64,000 nt of DNA from Phytoseiulus persimilis. Taxonomy: Eukaryota; Arthropoda; Arachnida; Mesostigmata; Phytoseiidae. This document shows positions 1 through 9,989 of the stretch, one piece after another. Positions within the stretch are counted from its first letter, which is position 1; each line of letters opens with the position of its first letter. Location: contig CM075103.1 of the NCBI GenBank assembly GCA_037576195.1, positions 5,952,001-6,016,000 on the forward strand, read 5' to 3'. The translations under genes were made by a program, and so were the position numbers. The notes beneath the pieces are model-generated. The model saw only the letters and a list, made by a program, of their open reading frames with translations, was not told the DNA's origin and did not search any database.

Positions 1-383
1 TAAATGAGGTAGAGAGTCACGCTTTGTCGCGTCGAGAAGCTGGTGAGAAAGACTACATAACCATGTCGTTGACCGGCCTGAGTTGTTCGTTCATATGGGA
101 AAGACACATTTTTCATTGGAAGAGCTCATTTCCACGGAAAAAAATGAAAAAAAGAAGACAATAACGATGGAATTGCTCGAACGAAGTTCTCCTGAGATGC
201 TTGTTCTCCTACCAATCCAATGCGACTAGTTCGGTGTTCTCCTTTTTTGGTGTCGAGTCGTTACCAGGGTTTTCCCACAAAAAAAAAACTCAATTTCGGA
301 GCTCTTCCTGAAGGCATGCAGTACCAATCGATCCCTGTAATCACTATCGCTGCGCTCAACAAGACTTCAGGCATTTCATTTCA
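1..383 (+). repeat. Left inverted arm of the DDE_Tnp_4 transposon
   Basis: This block matches the reverse complement of about 1305-1690 along its whole visible length, with small indels. Clear anchors are the shared GAGTTGTTCG near 80-90, ATGGAATTGCTCGA near 168-181, and CTGAAGGCATGCAGTACCAA near 309-328 (opposite arm: CTGAGAGTATGCAATATCA). It runs off the left edge of the window, so the full arm is longer than 383 bp. Confidence 0.75.
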
Positions 384-1290
384 TCAGTCCTCGTCGCTGT
401 TGTCTTCGTTAAGTGGCATATCAGCACCGCGGTTCAAAAGCGAGCTGAGTATTGCGGCCGGTTTTATGATCTCAGCGAGGGAACACGCGTGGGAGAGATA
501 GTAAATGGCGGCAGCTACATGAGAACAGCAGCCTACCCTGCGAGCTCTGTTTTTAAACTCGCAATAGTGACGCCGGATTGCTCTGTATCCAATGGCTCTG
601 TATCTCGCATCCTGCATCTCAGCTAGATACAAGACTGCTTGTGACAGCTGATGAGTGCCTGTGAACGAAATCTCCAAGTCATCCCGATTCAGTTCCGGGA
701 AGTCATCAATCGAGATAGAGTTGACTTCAGTCCACGGTCGCCGGACTGCATCCCATTTTTTCGCTTTGACCTCATCTCCCAGAGTATCGGGGACGCTCAT
801 CGTCTCTTTCATGCGCTCCAAAAATCCGTCCAACATGCTCTGGTCGGACGTCAGACGCTTCTCGAAGCGGTCGTTCAAGTAACATGCGATCCGGAGCATC
901 GTTCCGATTTTCGGGAACGAGTTGACTCTATGATCGGAAGTCCTTTACGTCTGCTTGAGGATTTCATGAAAAGCTTCCACCGCCCACCGGATTTGCGCCA
1001 AAAACCGAGGCGCGTTAGCCTCATCCGCTGTTAGCCGCTCTTCAGAAAAATTACAGTTCGCATATCTACCGTGAGGGCTCTTTCGTTCTCCAAGTGATCC
1101 TCCACAACCCTGAACCCGCGATCGAGGAAGCAAATGTGGCCTTTCCCAAGGAAGCCGCCAAGCTCTGTGTTGATGAGCCACCGCTTGATTCGGCCGTAGT
1201 TTCTCTTCGCTTCGTACGACCATTTCATGTCCACGATGTTTCCTTTAGCGGTAAAAGTCGTAAAAGGCTTTGCTTCTTCATTTGCTGCGA
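384..1290 (-). pseudogene. DDE_Tnp_4 transposase remnant (C-terminal part)
   Basis: Reading the minus strand from 1290 down, the segments follow the order of a DDE_Tnp_4 transposase: KPF-like AFTTFTAKGNIVD, then ICFLDRGFRVVEDHL (the second-Asp region), then RLTADEANAPRFLAQIRWAV (the helix before the catalytic Glu in WAVEAFHEIL), then a C-terminal tail with VGCCSHVAAAIYYLSHA and an acidic end NEDNSDED. This tail is typical of the SWIM-like C-terminus of such proteins. The copy is broken: the frame changes between the 1031-1234 segment and the rest, an in-frame TAA lies at 945-947, and the N-terminal third with the first catalytic Asp is missing because the right arm begins immediately upstream. 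It cannot encode an active enzyme. Confidence 0.78.
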
Positions 1291-1304
1291 GTACTGATTA
1301 AATG

Positions 1305-1690
1305 AAATGCGTAAAGTCTGATGGAGCGTAGCGATGGTTTCTCATTAAGGGGATCAAATGATATTGCATACTCTCAGGAAAAGCCTCAAAATCGAGGCTT
1401 TGTGGTGAAAAAACCTCAAGAACGATCCACAACCAAGAAGAGACAATACTGAATTGGTTGAATTGGATTCGTCGGAGAAGAAGGATCTCAGAAGAACTTC
1501 GCTCGAGCGATTCCATCGTGGTTGTCATATTGTTTTCGAAGCTTTTCGTGGGAATAAGCTTCTCCGGCGAAAAACGTGTTTCTCCATACAATCGAACAAC
1601 TCAAGGCGGTGAAAACGACATGCTTTTGCAGCGGTTTTTTTTGCCAGTTTCTCAACGCGACGAAGTGCGACTCTCTGAATCATTCGGTTT
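1305..1690 (-). repeat. Right inverted arm of the DDE_Tnp_4 transposon
   Basis: The reverse complement of this block aligns with 1-383 throughout. Both arms contain long open stretches that translate into similar peptides (LDFEAFPESMQYHLIP here, LNFGALPEGMQYQSIP in the left arm). I read this as a by-product of sequence identity and not as a gene. The arm probably continues somewhat beyond 1690, perhaps to about 1745. Confidence 0.72.
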
Positions 1691-1745
1691 CCGCACAAAT
1701 AATTTTTTAAGCTTCAGGTAAAACCCTATTTTTCGAGGGGTCCGT

Positions 1746-4700
1746 CTTCTTCTCAATTCTCCTTTCGCGCACCATTCGGACTTGAAAGACGATAGGGCTT
1801 TTCTAAGTGTGTCAAGATGCTCCCAAGCAGTCGGGCGTCACGACATGCAATCCAACTCAAGAATTGGAGTCGTGGTCTGAAGCCCTCCCTTATCCGGCTG
1901 TACCCTTGGGGCAAAAATCCCGGGAGGAATTCCAACAAACCCTTACGACGTTTTGGATCTGGGTTCTCCCATCGGCTATTCCGATGCACCCCCAGTTTTC
2001 ACAAAGCGACGACGTGAACTGAGAGAAACTTCTGTGGCTGCAGATGAGACTCTCACGTTGAATTATTCATTTTCCACTTGAAAAAAGATGAATCAGTGCA
2101 TATTACGAAAATTCAATGGGATACAGAAAAACTTGATGCATGAAGGTTTCGTGCAATTCACACAACGCATAGAAGGCCCAAGATCGAGCAATTCGTCTTA
2201 ACTGTTAACAACATCCTTCATACTCTGATATGTCCTCAAATTCTGTCAACCCCGGTAAAAGGCTGAAAGGCACGTCGAAAGGAAGGACATGTGAGCCCTT
2301 TCTAGCCTGGGGCTGGCTGTCATGATGCACTATCCACCCATCGGATCCCCGAGTTTCAGTTCTTGGACTTCCCTCGTCAGCCGGGAGCATCTACATATTA
2401 CGGAGGGATGTCATTGGAGATGGGGTAGAACCTCGATATTCACGAGTTTTTGCGATCCCGGCTCGAGTTATCCATGGATTGCGAAACCGAAGCTGTGGGA
2501 AGCCGAGGGTCGTTATGAGGACAACTCAAGCAAGAAATTACCAGGAAGAAAATGATTGCGTCTCAACATTCGTAGCTCCGGCCGGCGCTTCCTGGAGCCA
2601 GATTTGACGGATACGACACTCGTTCTCGGGGGAGCAGGAGCAGTGACGGGAGTACAGCGAATCTCTTTCCGTGAATTCCAAACTCCCGAATCAATCTTCG
2701 GGCGGGTGCTCGACTGGCCGTTCAGCGGATTGGTTTGCAGCTAATCCCCGCTAATGTGCGCTCCGTCGGAAATACGCGCTGCCTGAGTGGACATTGGCGA
2801 AGTGAGCGGGTGAGCGGACTCCGTCGCCACACTGCTTGGCGAGGAGGCGGACGCAGGATATTTCATCATCGATAATCCGCGCACTCCTCGCATGTGGAGC
2901 TCGCTGCTCGATGTGCTCTCAGACGCGGAGCACAGTTTGGAGTTGTGAGCCAGCTGTCGGATCAGCACAGCGGCAAAGTTTCGTGTGCGTCGCAAAGGTT
3001 CGTGGCAATTTTAACTTGAAACTCTATGAACGATCTGTAATCCCAAAGCATAGTCTGTCTCGAGAGAGTTGTCAGGGATTGGAGACCCGATTCGACGAGA
3101 GAACTCTCGAAAACACCGGTCGATCACGATGTCGACGGCCACCTACCGACCGCTCGGTGAGGTCTGATGATGAGATATATTGGGTGCTTGCAAGAGTTCT
3201 GAGCGCTAAACTTCGACAGCTCATGACTCCGCTTCTGTGAGACGCAGAAAGATAATAAGGTACTCAAATGCGCGGAATTGAGCTTCCAGATGCCGTTAAG
3301 TTTGAGTTCACCCGATGAACGGCTTGCCAGCATAGACGGTTTCACTGAAATGGTCGGAAATCGAAAAATCTCAATTTTGCGATTCCTGCGGAACTACCAA
3401 TTACGTATTCCACCCAATACATCACGTGAAATCATGGATTGGATTGAGGCGAACGAACGTTCGGGGAAGTGCACATCAGATCCAAGTAAAAAAACGGTGT
3501 CATAAATTGCCTCTTGGTCATGACATCTTCCATCAGACTGACAAGGTACTCCGGAACAGAGCTGACGTGTGTTTCGAACGGCGCTTCCTGGGCTTTCACT
3601 GAGTTTTCAAAACCGGGGAAGCCATAGGTGGCTCGTCGCGCTTGAGATCTGCTGTCCTCAGATTTTCTTCCGCACCTAACGTCGCCGAAGACGGTATCTA
3701 GGTCCGAAGTCATACATATCCACCTCCCTCGAAGATTTGTAACGGCCTCCACTCTGCTGCTTGTTACGAATCTTGGCCACGGTCACATGTATCCTTATCC
3801 GCGGAAGATCCTTTCATGTCAGGGCCGAACCAGCTCAACAGACTATCTATCTATATTCTCTGATTCTCCTTTTTTCGCTACCGCAGCTCCTTTTGTGAAC
3901 CATCGGGTCTACCCTTTGTGAGTTGTTCAACGAAAAGAATAGACACCGGTCGCGAGTTTAGGGAAATCAGACATCTAGTAGACGCCATGCACCCCGCTCA
4001 CACGTTGCAATGACGTGCACACATCATCAAGACCACATCGCAGAGCGTGCATCCTAGTTTTCTCGGGCTTCACGTCGCCATCTAATATAGGTTACCTCAC
4101 TTCTGACGTGCGGGTTAAACCAACGTCGACCAACGACCACTACCCAGCTGCACGACGCCCGTACTAAACCCCACCGTAGCGCCGACTCAGCTTTCGCCAT
4201 GATCAGCGACCTACTAACTGATATTCGTTCAATCAGCCTTCGAAATATGATCCCAGATTGCCTCGAGGTGGAAGAACGGTTCGAGGGGCGCATACGCAGT
4301 GTGGGCTATTCAGCTTCTCGATCTCCAGCTTCGTGGACGATGATTGCCCCGGTTTCTCCCTCAAGAAAGAGTGAGTGCAACTCTGGAGGGGCTCGAGGTA
4401 ACCTGCACGAGGAATGATGGGTGTGGGCTGAAGACGAGTGAGTTGCTTCTACAAGTGAAGAACACATTTTTGGTGAAATTACTTCGAGATGCTATGAACT
4501 CCTCGGTTCGAAGTATGTGCTCCAAGAGCGAGCTGGGCGTTGCCTTAAGCCGCAGCCTTCGTCGCAAAACCGTTCATTTCATCTCCATCACTAGGCGAGT
4601 CTATCCTACTTGCCGGGACTCCGTCTGGGAGCTCGAGTGTCACAGTATAGGTTTTGCGGCAAAGACGTATCCCGACTGAATGCTTGTGTGTACCGAAACA

Positions 4701-5046
4701 CAATTGCAAGGAATATCCGAGGAACGTACGCTTCGGGGAAATGAACAGGAGGGAGGATGGGAGGAAGCTTCCTGCTTCAGTTTCAAACCCGATATCACAT
4801 CGTTGATTCATTTATTTGATTGTTCAATCACCAAAGATTATACATTCGATTTCGACGTGAACGTTACATAATACACATATAACAGTAACACAGTTGTGAT
4901 AGAGTTTGGAAGATGATGGACGTTGTTTCCTATAATAACGAGTTCCTAAATCATTCCGGGGTCATTAATTTGACCTGATCCAGATCCAGCTCGCATGGAC
5001 TCTCCTCCATCAGAATATTTTTGAGTGAATTCGTGATGCTACTTAC
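1746..5046. other. No recognisable gene; probably holds the unseen 3' part of the Beat gene
   Basis: I see only short, unconvincing open frames here. The Beat exon ending at 5047 is in phase 1 with a good donor (GTAAGT), so at least one more exon must lie at lower coordinates. I looked for a hydrophobic tail or GPI-type ending on the minus strand and found none I could defend. A Ser-rich minus-strand frame ending at 2741 (positions 2741-2995) is the most protein-like piece, but its phase does not fit the open donor. Confidence 0.4.
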
Positions 5047-5299
5047 CTCCGGATGAGACTATCGTCGTATGGAGGATTCCCTGAGCTTCTATGTCGTTTG
5101 GGTTTTGTGTTTTTTGGCGGAAAACTCGATCATCGAAAAGTTCGAAGCCGTCTTTGAGAGTAGCCACGCATCTCACACGTATTCGGTGGCCTTTTCCTTT
5201 CCGGAAATGCTTCCGTTCGTCGATTCTCATCAGAAGCTGGAGTCGGCTTTGCTGAAGGCCGTCCTCATCTTGTTCGACTGGATACCTAACCACATCGAG
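5047..5299 (-). CDS. Beat-family exon: second half of Ig domain 2 and following tail
   Basis: This is a 253-nt exon with acceptor CCCACAG (exon starts at 5299) and donor GTAAGT from 5046. It opens LDVVRYPVEQDEDGL and contains HFRKGKGHRIRVRCVATL, which supplies the second Ig2 cysteine, followed by a charged, non-conserved tail ending TTIVSSG. The phase-1 end shows that coding continues on another exon. A pyrimidine-rich tract lies about 100 bp outside the acceptor on the other strand. Confidence 0.75.
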
Positions 5300-8200
5300 C
5301 TGTGGGTTCACCTGTCGAATATAAGGAGCTGTTTAAGAGTTTTGCTGAGACTCATTGAGCTTACTGTCGCGCTCTGAGTTGATCGAGCAGCTCGACGTGT
5401 CCTCTCCCCCAACCCGTGCGGGCACCTTCCCCTCTTCCCACCCCTTCCCTCCAACTCTCCCTCATTCTGCCCTCTTCCCCCGATCACGCTGCTTCTGATC
5501 TATAATTCGAAAAGCCGGATCGGAATCAACCATCGAGGTCGGGCTCCACGACTTGGAGCTTGGGCAGTTTGTCTCACGAAGCGCATCACCAGGATCCGGA
5601 AACACAAGCTCGGATTCGCTGCGTCTCGTTGCTTTGCGAATACTTCAAAGGCGTCGAGCTCTCTCCATGATTGACGCTGTTTCCAGCAGATGAGACAGAC
5701 GAGTTACGACACTCAACAAAACCGGACGGCACTGGAGACTGAGTCCAATCAGACCGTCGCTTGTGCCCCGCACCGAACGTCACGTTCGGAACGGTGAAGC
5801 CAAGTTTTTCCGTGGCACACCGTCCTCCCATCACGTTTTTCATCAGCAGTGCTCTCGAGCGAGCTTGGCGGAGTCGTTGGCGGTGCACCTGTTGAACGCG
5901 GCAGCCTGACAAGGGCTTCGTCGAACATAATGATATCGCATGTTAGGATTCACCTGGTCGAACCCCTTCTTCCCTCAAACTCAGAAATCTAGGATCTCAC
6001 CGAGGAGCCGCCATTGAGTTTCCACTTTGGCGACCGCAATTTCCTACATGGGTGCAATCCCGATTCTTCTTCCGACCCGGAAGACTCAGGTACTCTCGAA
6101 GCTTCTGAGATATAGTTTTGATGCTCAGCACTTTTCCGTCGTGGGAGCTCCGAGACACATCTCGCTGACTGAGACGAAAATTCGAAAGGTCCCTTGATGT
6201 CAGAGCGCTCATAACCTGAACTTCCAACCCCGAGTTTCGCGGATGCTCAGATCTGAGAATGATCAAATGAATACAATCGCGAACGAACTCCCCTGCAAAC
6301 GACACACCAATACAGCCCGGGCCGAAATGCGACTTTACGAGCCAATGAAAATAGCGATGTTAGTTCCTGGTCACGTAGAATAACTCTATCGTTGGACTAC
6401 ACGTGCATCAATGTGGCCTTCAGAGCGAGCGAGACTTCGTAGGTTCATCATCAGGGATGATCCAGCCTCGTGTCGGGGCGGTTCCCCAATTGATGGCCCG
6501 GCACGAGCACCCCACTCACGATCAATCGTCGCGAAGAAACAGGTAGCCCAATCGTCGAGTATAGACAGGGCCCCCGAGGTCTATTTTCTGTCGATGGCTT
6601 CGATCTGGCGGCTCCGAATCGATGCTCGTTCATACGAGTCTCGAACTCAACAGCCACGTTCCGTGTCCTGGGCAAACCCGCCTGACCTTGCGATCAGGAC
6701 GTGACTCCGGATTGGGCAGTGGCGTGGTTCGACGGAGAGAGAGAAGCGTGGGAGGCCGGAAATCGCCTAAATTTTCGCGGACCGCTGCCCACTGTCGACG
6801 ACCACTGGCACGCGCGGACGGAGTTCCAAGTGAAGATGCTTCCAAAACGTTGGAAACGTCCTTGCGTGGCGCGATCAAATTGGAGCTGGAAACAGGAGCT
6901 GAGCCAGGAAACACCGGAAAGCCCCGAGAGAGTCTGGAAAACGCCATAAATCAGGATGTACTGGATTTTTCGCGCTCTCCCGACCGGGTGTTCCTGTTCG
7001 TTTCCGGAGCATTCTTCTTCTGACGAGGAAAATCGCTCCGAAGAGCCATGTGAGCTTGAGAATCAGATCAGCTAAGAACGAAGCTCTTCCAACGCGAACT
7101 CTCACAGCGCGCGATGGCATGCCGTCGACGTTCGTGCCTAGCTCGTGCTATTATCAGGTGAGACGTGTCGCGCGTGTCTATTCTCGTTCCTTTTATTGAC
7201 AATCCCTCGTTACCGCATGGGGTGCCCATCTAATTGAGGATGCCCATCTATTCCCCGACCCTGTCGTGGAGTGTCGGGGCTGCTCATCAATTCGTAGGTG
7301 CCCTAATAATAGAGGGAGTGCGGTATTTTACGGCAACCATCGAACCAAAGCGGCGGTGCTGCATTGGTATCGCTGATACTTCGGAACGTTATCAAACCAC
7401 ACCGGAGTTGACGGGAACTGAAGCCCGCAGCGAGCCCTCACGTTCCTGGCGGAGCAGCCGCTTCGTCAACCGTATGGGACGGTGAGGGCAACTTGACGAT
7501 GTGTATAATTCGAGAGATTCCAGAACGAATTCGCAAGGCACCACCGTAGCTTTGGAGAAGGTGTCAACGAAGAAGAACGGAAGAAAAACGGCTTGTTATC
7601 TGCAGGATTTGAGGCCACCCAGCAGATTGAACGCTGTGGAAGCGGCAACTAGCAACTGCGGCCGCTTGGAGTTCCTCCAGCCTCGCATATTTGCCGCCTG
7701 ACGCCGGAGCGTGAAATATTTCATGAGGACATGTCACAAGAAAACAGATGACCTCATCCACAGCGAAGGAAATTATCGAACCCCTCTGTTCTCGACATCC
7801 TATCAGTCTACAGACTCCATTAGCGGAATTTTCTCACACTGAAATCATCAGTGATGGTAGAATGGCGCTGATTCCGTCGCTGCCTCCAATCCGAAATATC
7901 CTTAGATACTACTTGTTAGCTTCTCTATCTCCGGAGCCTCGTTATAGGCTGGGAATGGAACGAATTGTGCCGATCGGTCCGATTCATTTGTAGACGAAGT
8001 ACAGTACAAAAGGATCGTGCAATAAGCGCCTCAATCTATGATGATGCAGCTGGTATTATTGCAGCGCAAGAAACAGATTGGATCCCGACGTTGCTAATGT
8101 TGTTCCAGTCCGACGTTGCTCCAGTCAAGGAAGCAAACCACGCCCGACCGAAGAACCTCCGCTTCCGAATAACCGACCAGGTTATCAGAATGTTCCACCG

Positions 8201-9989
8201 GCAAACATTGGAACAGGGATCGTTCTTTCCCCTCCCCCTCTTGAGGGTCTCGTTGTCGGTGGATTCAGAATCTCAGATCTCGATAACGCGGAGCCGTTTG
8301 GAGTCGGTCTGGTACTCACGGCTTTCCCGTTGATGAACCATTGTAGTTGAGCGGCAGGAGTAGATTTACCCGAAATGCACATCATGTCTAAAAAGGCGCC
8401 TCCTTTCCCTTCCCGGATCCCTCCTGTGATTGAAGGTCCGTCCTTGGGCGGCACTGTAACGTTGAACGTGGTTGACTGGCGTGTTCTCAGGGAAGCAGCT
8501 TCCGGAGCCCTTTCGACCCCTGGACTTCGACAGGTGAGGCAGCGGACCTGCGTTGTGACTCGACACAAATGTTCAAACAGTGATTCCAGTGGAGGCTCGT
8601 ACGAGAGATTGTGTACACTGGCGCGCATCGTCGGATCGCAGAAAATTTCGATCGGTCACGTCTTCCCGCTCAAACTACCGTCGGTGGCATTGAATTCCTG
8701 AGTGTGCTGAGCTTTGTGACGGACTGAGGTCGCCAGGCTCGGTCGTTCCAACCACGGAGAGACTCGGCCACTTACCCACAACAACCATGACTTCCTCCGA
8801 TGACATTTGAGTCGCGAAAGGCAACGCCGTATTTACTTCGACGCGGTAGCGGCCCGTCGAATCCAAGCCAATGTTCCGCAGCATGATTTCACAGAAGCCC
8901 TCTTTCAAGCTTGTCTTGAATTTCTGCAACGGAATTGGTGGTAAGCATCATGATGAGGACGAGAAAACGTACCGGAATAAAGTGATCGAGAGCGAATCGA
9001 AGATACGAATTCGCGAAACATTGAGATGAGAAAGGAAGGGAGAAACGGGGTTCGAAGTGTAGACGGAGTCGGAAACAAGCGTTCGTTGACTCGCAGTGGA
9101 ATCTCGTGAGAACGAGGTCCTTGGGATCGATGGAATCTGCTGCTGTGATGGAACTGCCCTGCCACGGGACTTTTCTGACAGCATATGATCAGCTGCCGAC
9201 CAACCAAAAACCCGCTTCGTTGCATCGAGTGATCTGTTATGACAGTGTTCGTTGTATCGGATAATTCGAATAATCCCACTGGAGAGGCAGGACGGAAAGC
9301 TCGCTGTTCTCTTATCGTAGTCGCCTCAAGCGTGCAGAACAGCGCAACGGTTGCAAACTTCAAGGTTTGGGTCAATAAACGAATCACTAAGGCAGTCTGA
9401 GGCTCATCGACCTCGAGGACTTGATACCGGAATATTCCCGGCCTTATTCTCGTCCGATTGGTTCGAAATGTCGTTGCGTCCAGAAATAGCTTCAATTCAG
9501 AACCACCAATGTGAGGTTTCGATTCACATAAATTATTGATCGCTCGCGATAGGGAGAATGTTTGATCGGAATCACGCGGCGGCTTATCGTCTCGAACAAG
9601 AAATCTTCATAATTAGAATCCAACAGCAGACTGGGGCATTTGGAATTTCCCCGGATCTCTTGACGAAATCAGAGTTCGCTGTTTCGAGCCTGAATGGTCG
9701 ATCGATCGAAGAGCGGAATCCACTCATGAACGCCGCTAGGATGACGTTTCCGAGCAATTGGAATAACTTACGTCGATGTAGACTCCTTCGCGATCCGTGT
9801 AGATGTCGGTGAAGCCGCCATCCGGTCTGACGATCAAGCGGCAGAACTCCTCGTCGTTCCGATACCAAATTATGGATTGGAGTGACTCGGCGGCGTTGTT
9901 GAGAGCGAATCGTGCCTCCAGAGTAACGGTACTACCCCTGGCTACTGTGAACGGCACGTTCAACGAGAGGTGGCTGAGGGCGCTGATCT
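5047..9989 (-). CDS. Beaten-path (Beat) family two-Ig protein gene, four exons seen, both ends missing
   Basis: Four minus-strand exons join in consistent phase: 9772-9989, 8776-8923, 8320-8453 and 5047-5299 (753 nt, about 250 residues). Each has an AG acceptor and a GTAAGT or GTGAGT donor. The order is Beat-like: Ig1 begins LNVPFTVARGSTVTLEARF, continues WYRNDEEFCRL and closes with LDSTGRYRVEV; the inter-domain linker is VPPKDGPSITGG; Ig2 has MMCISGK, LQWFINGKA and, on the last exon, HFRKGKGHRIRVRCVATL. In Drosophila, Beat proteins are neuronal ligands of Sidestep proteins that guide axons; the same role here is inference. Both standard Ig1 cysteines are absent (Ala and Val instead). The exon with signal peptide and start codon lies upstream of 9989, and the C-terminus lies below 5047. 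Intron 3 is about 3.0 kb. The paralogue within the Beat family cannot be decided. Confidence 0.82.
5401..5484 (+). repeat. Pyrimidine-rich low-complexity tract
   Basis: An 84-bp stretch on the plus strand is almost entirely C and T, with repeated CCCCTCTTCCC-like blocks. It lies inside the 3-kb Beat intron, about 100 bp upstream (in gene sense) of the last visible exon. On the gene strand it is purine-rich, so it is not the polypyrimidine tract of that exon. Confidence 0.6.
5485..8319. other. Intron of the Beat gene; no other gene seen
   Basis: The sequence between the exons at 5299 and 8320 gives only short random-looking frames on both strands. A small local duplication occurs near 7217-7253 (GTGCCCATCTAAT and ATGCCCATCTATT). 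I see no transposon protein or RNA gene. Confidence 0.45.
8320..8453 (-). CDS. Beat-family exon: linker and first half of Ig domain 2
   Basis: This is a 134-nt exon. The acceptor is GTTACAG (exon starts at 8453) and the donor is GTGAGT from 8319. It encodes VPPKDGPSITGG, a hallmark of the Beat inter-domain linker, then the Ig2 B-strand Cys in LDMMCISGK and the C-strand Trp in LQWFINGKA. It ends in phase 0. Confidence 0.82.
8776..8923 (-). CDS. Beat-family exon: second half of Ig domain 1
   Basis: This is a 148-nt exon from the acceptor CGTTGCAG (first exon base 8923) to the donor GTAAGT starting at 8775. It begins in phase 0 with KFKTSLKEGFCEIMLRNIG and contains the F-strand signature STGRYRVEV, where the family has YRCEV. 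It ends VMVVV in phase 1, which joins exactly to the TG at the start of the next exon to give VVVVPPKDG. Confidence 0.8.
9772..9989 (-). CDS. Beat-family exon: first half of Ig domain 1
   Basis: This is a 218-nt exon. The acceptor is ATTACAG ending at 9990 and the donor is GTAAGT from 9771. It opens with two bases completing a codon and ends in phase 0 after YID. It encodes ISALSHLSLNVPFTVARG followed by the W of the Ig core in IIWYRNDEEF. Where family members have a Cys in the B strand this exon has TLEARF, and it carries a Cys in EFCRL where the family usually has Tyr. Confidence 0.8.

Larger units (their letters stand above)
1..1745 (-). mobile_element. Decayed DDE_Tnp_4 (HARBI/ISL2EU-like) DNA transposon with long inverted arms; left end outside window
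   Basis: Positions 1-383 and about 1305-1690 are inverted copies of each other at roughly 70% identity by eye (both contain GATGGAAT(T/C)GCTCGA, GAGTTGTTCG and TGTCGCG/CGTCGCG blocks in the same order on opposite strands). They flank a minus-strand transposase remnant at 384-1290. This is the layout of a cut-and-paste transposon with unusually long terminal inverted repeats. The left terminus is cut off by the window edge, so no target duplication can be checked. The right terminus lies somewhere in 1690-1745. The element keeps only the second half of a transposase, so it is an internally deleted, non-autonomous and old copy. The family assignment rests on the transposase motifs. The exact superfamily (ISL2EU versus a related DDE_Tnp_4 group) is not settled. 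Confidence 0.72.
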
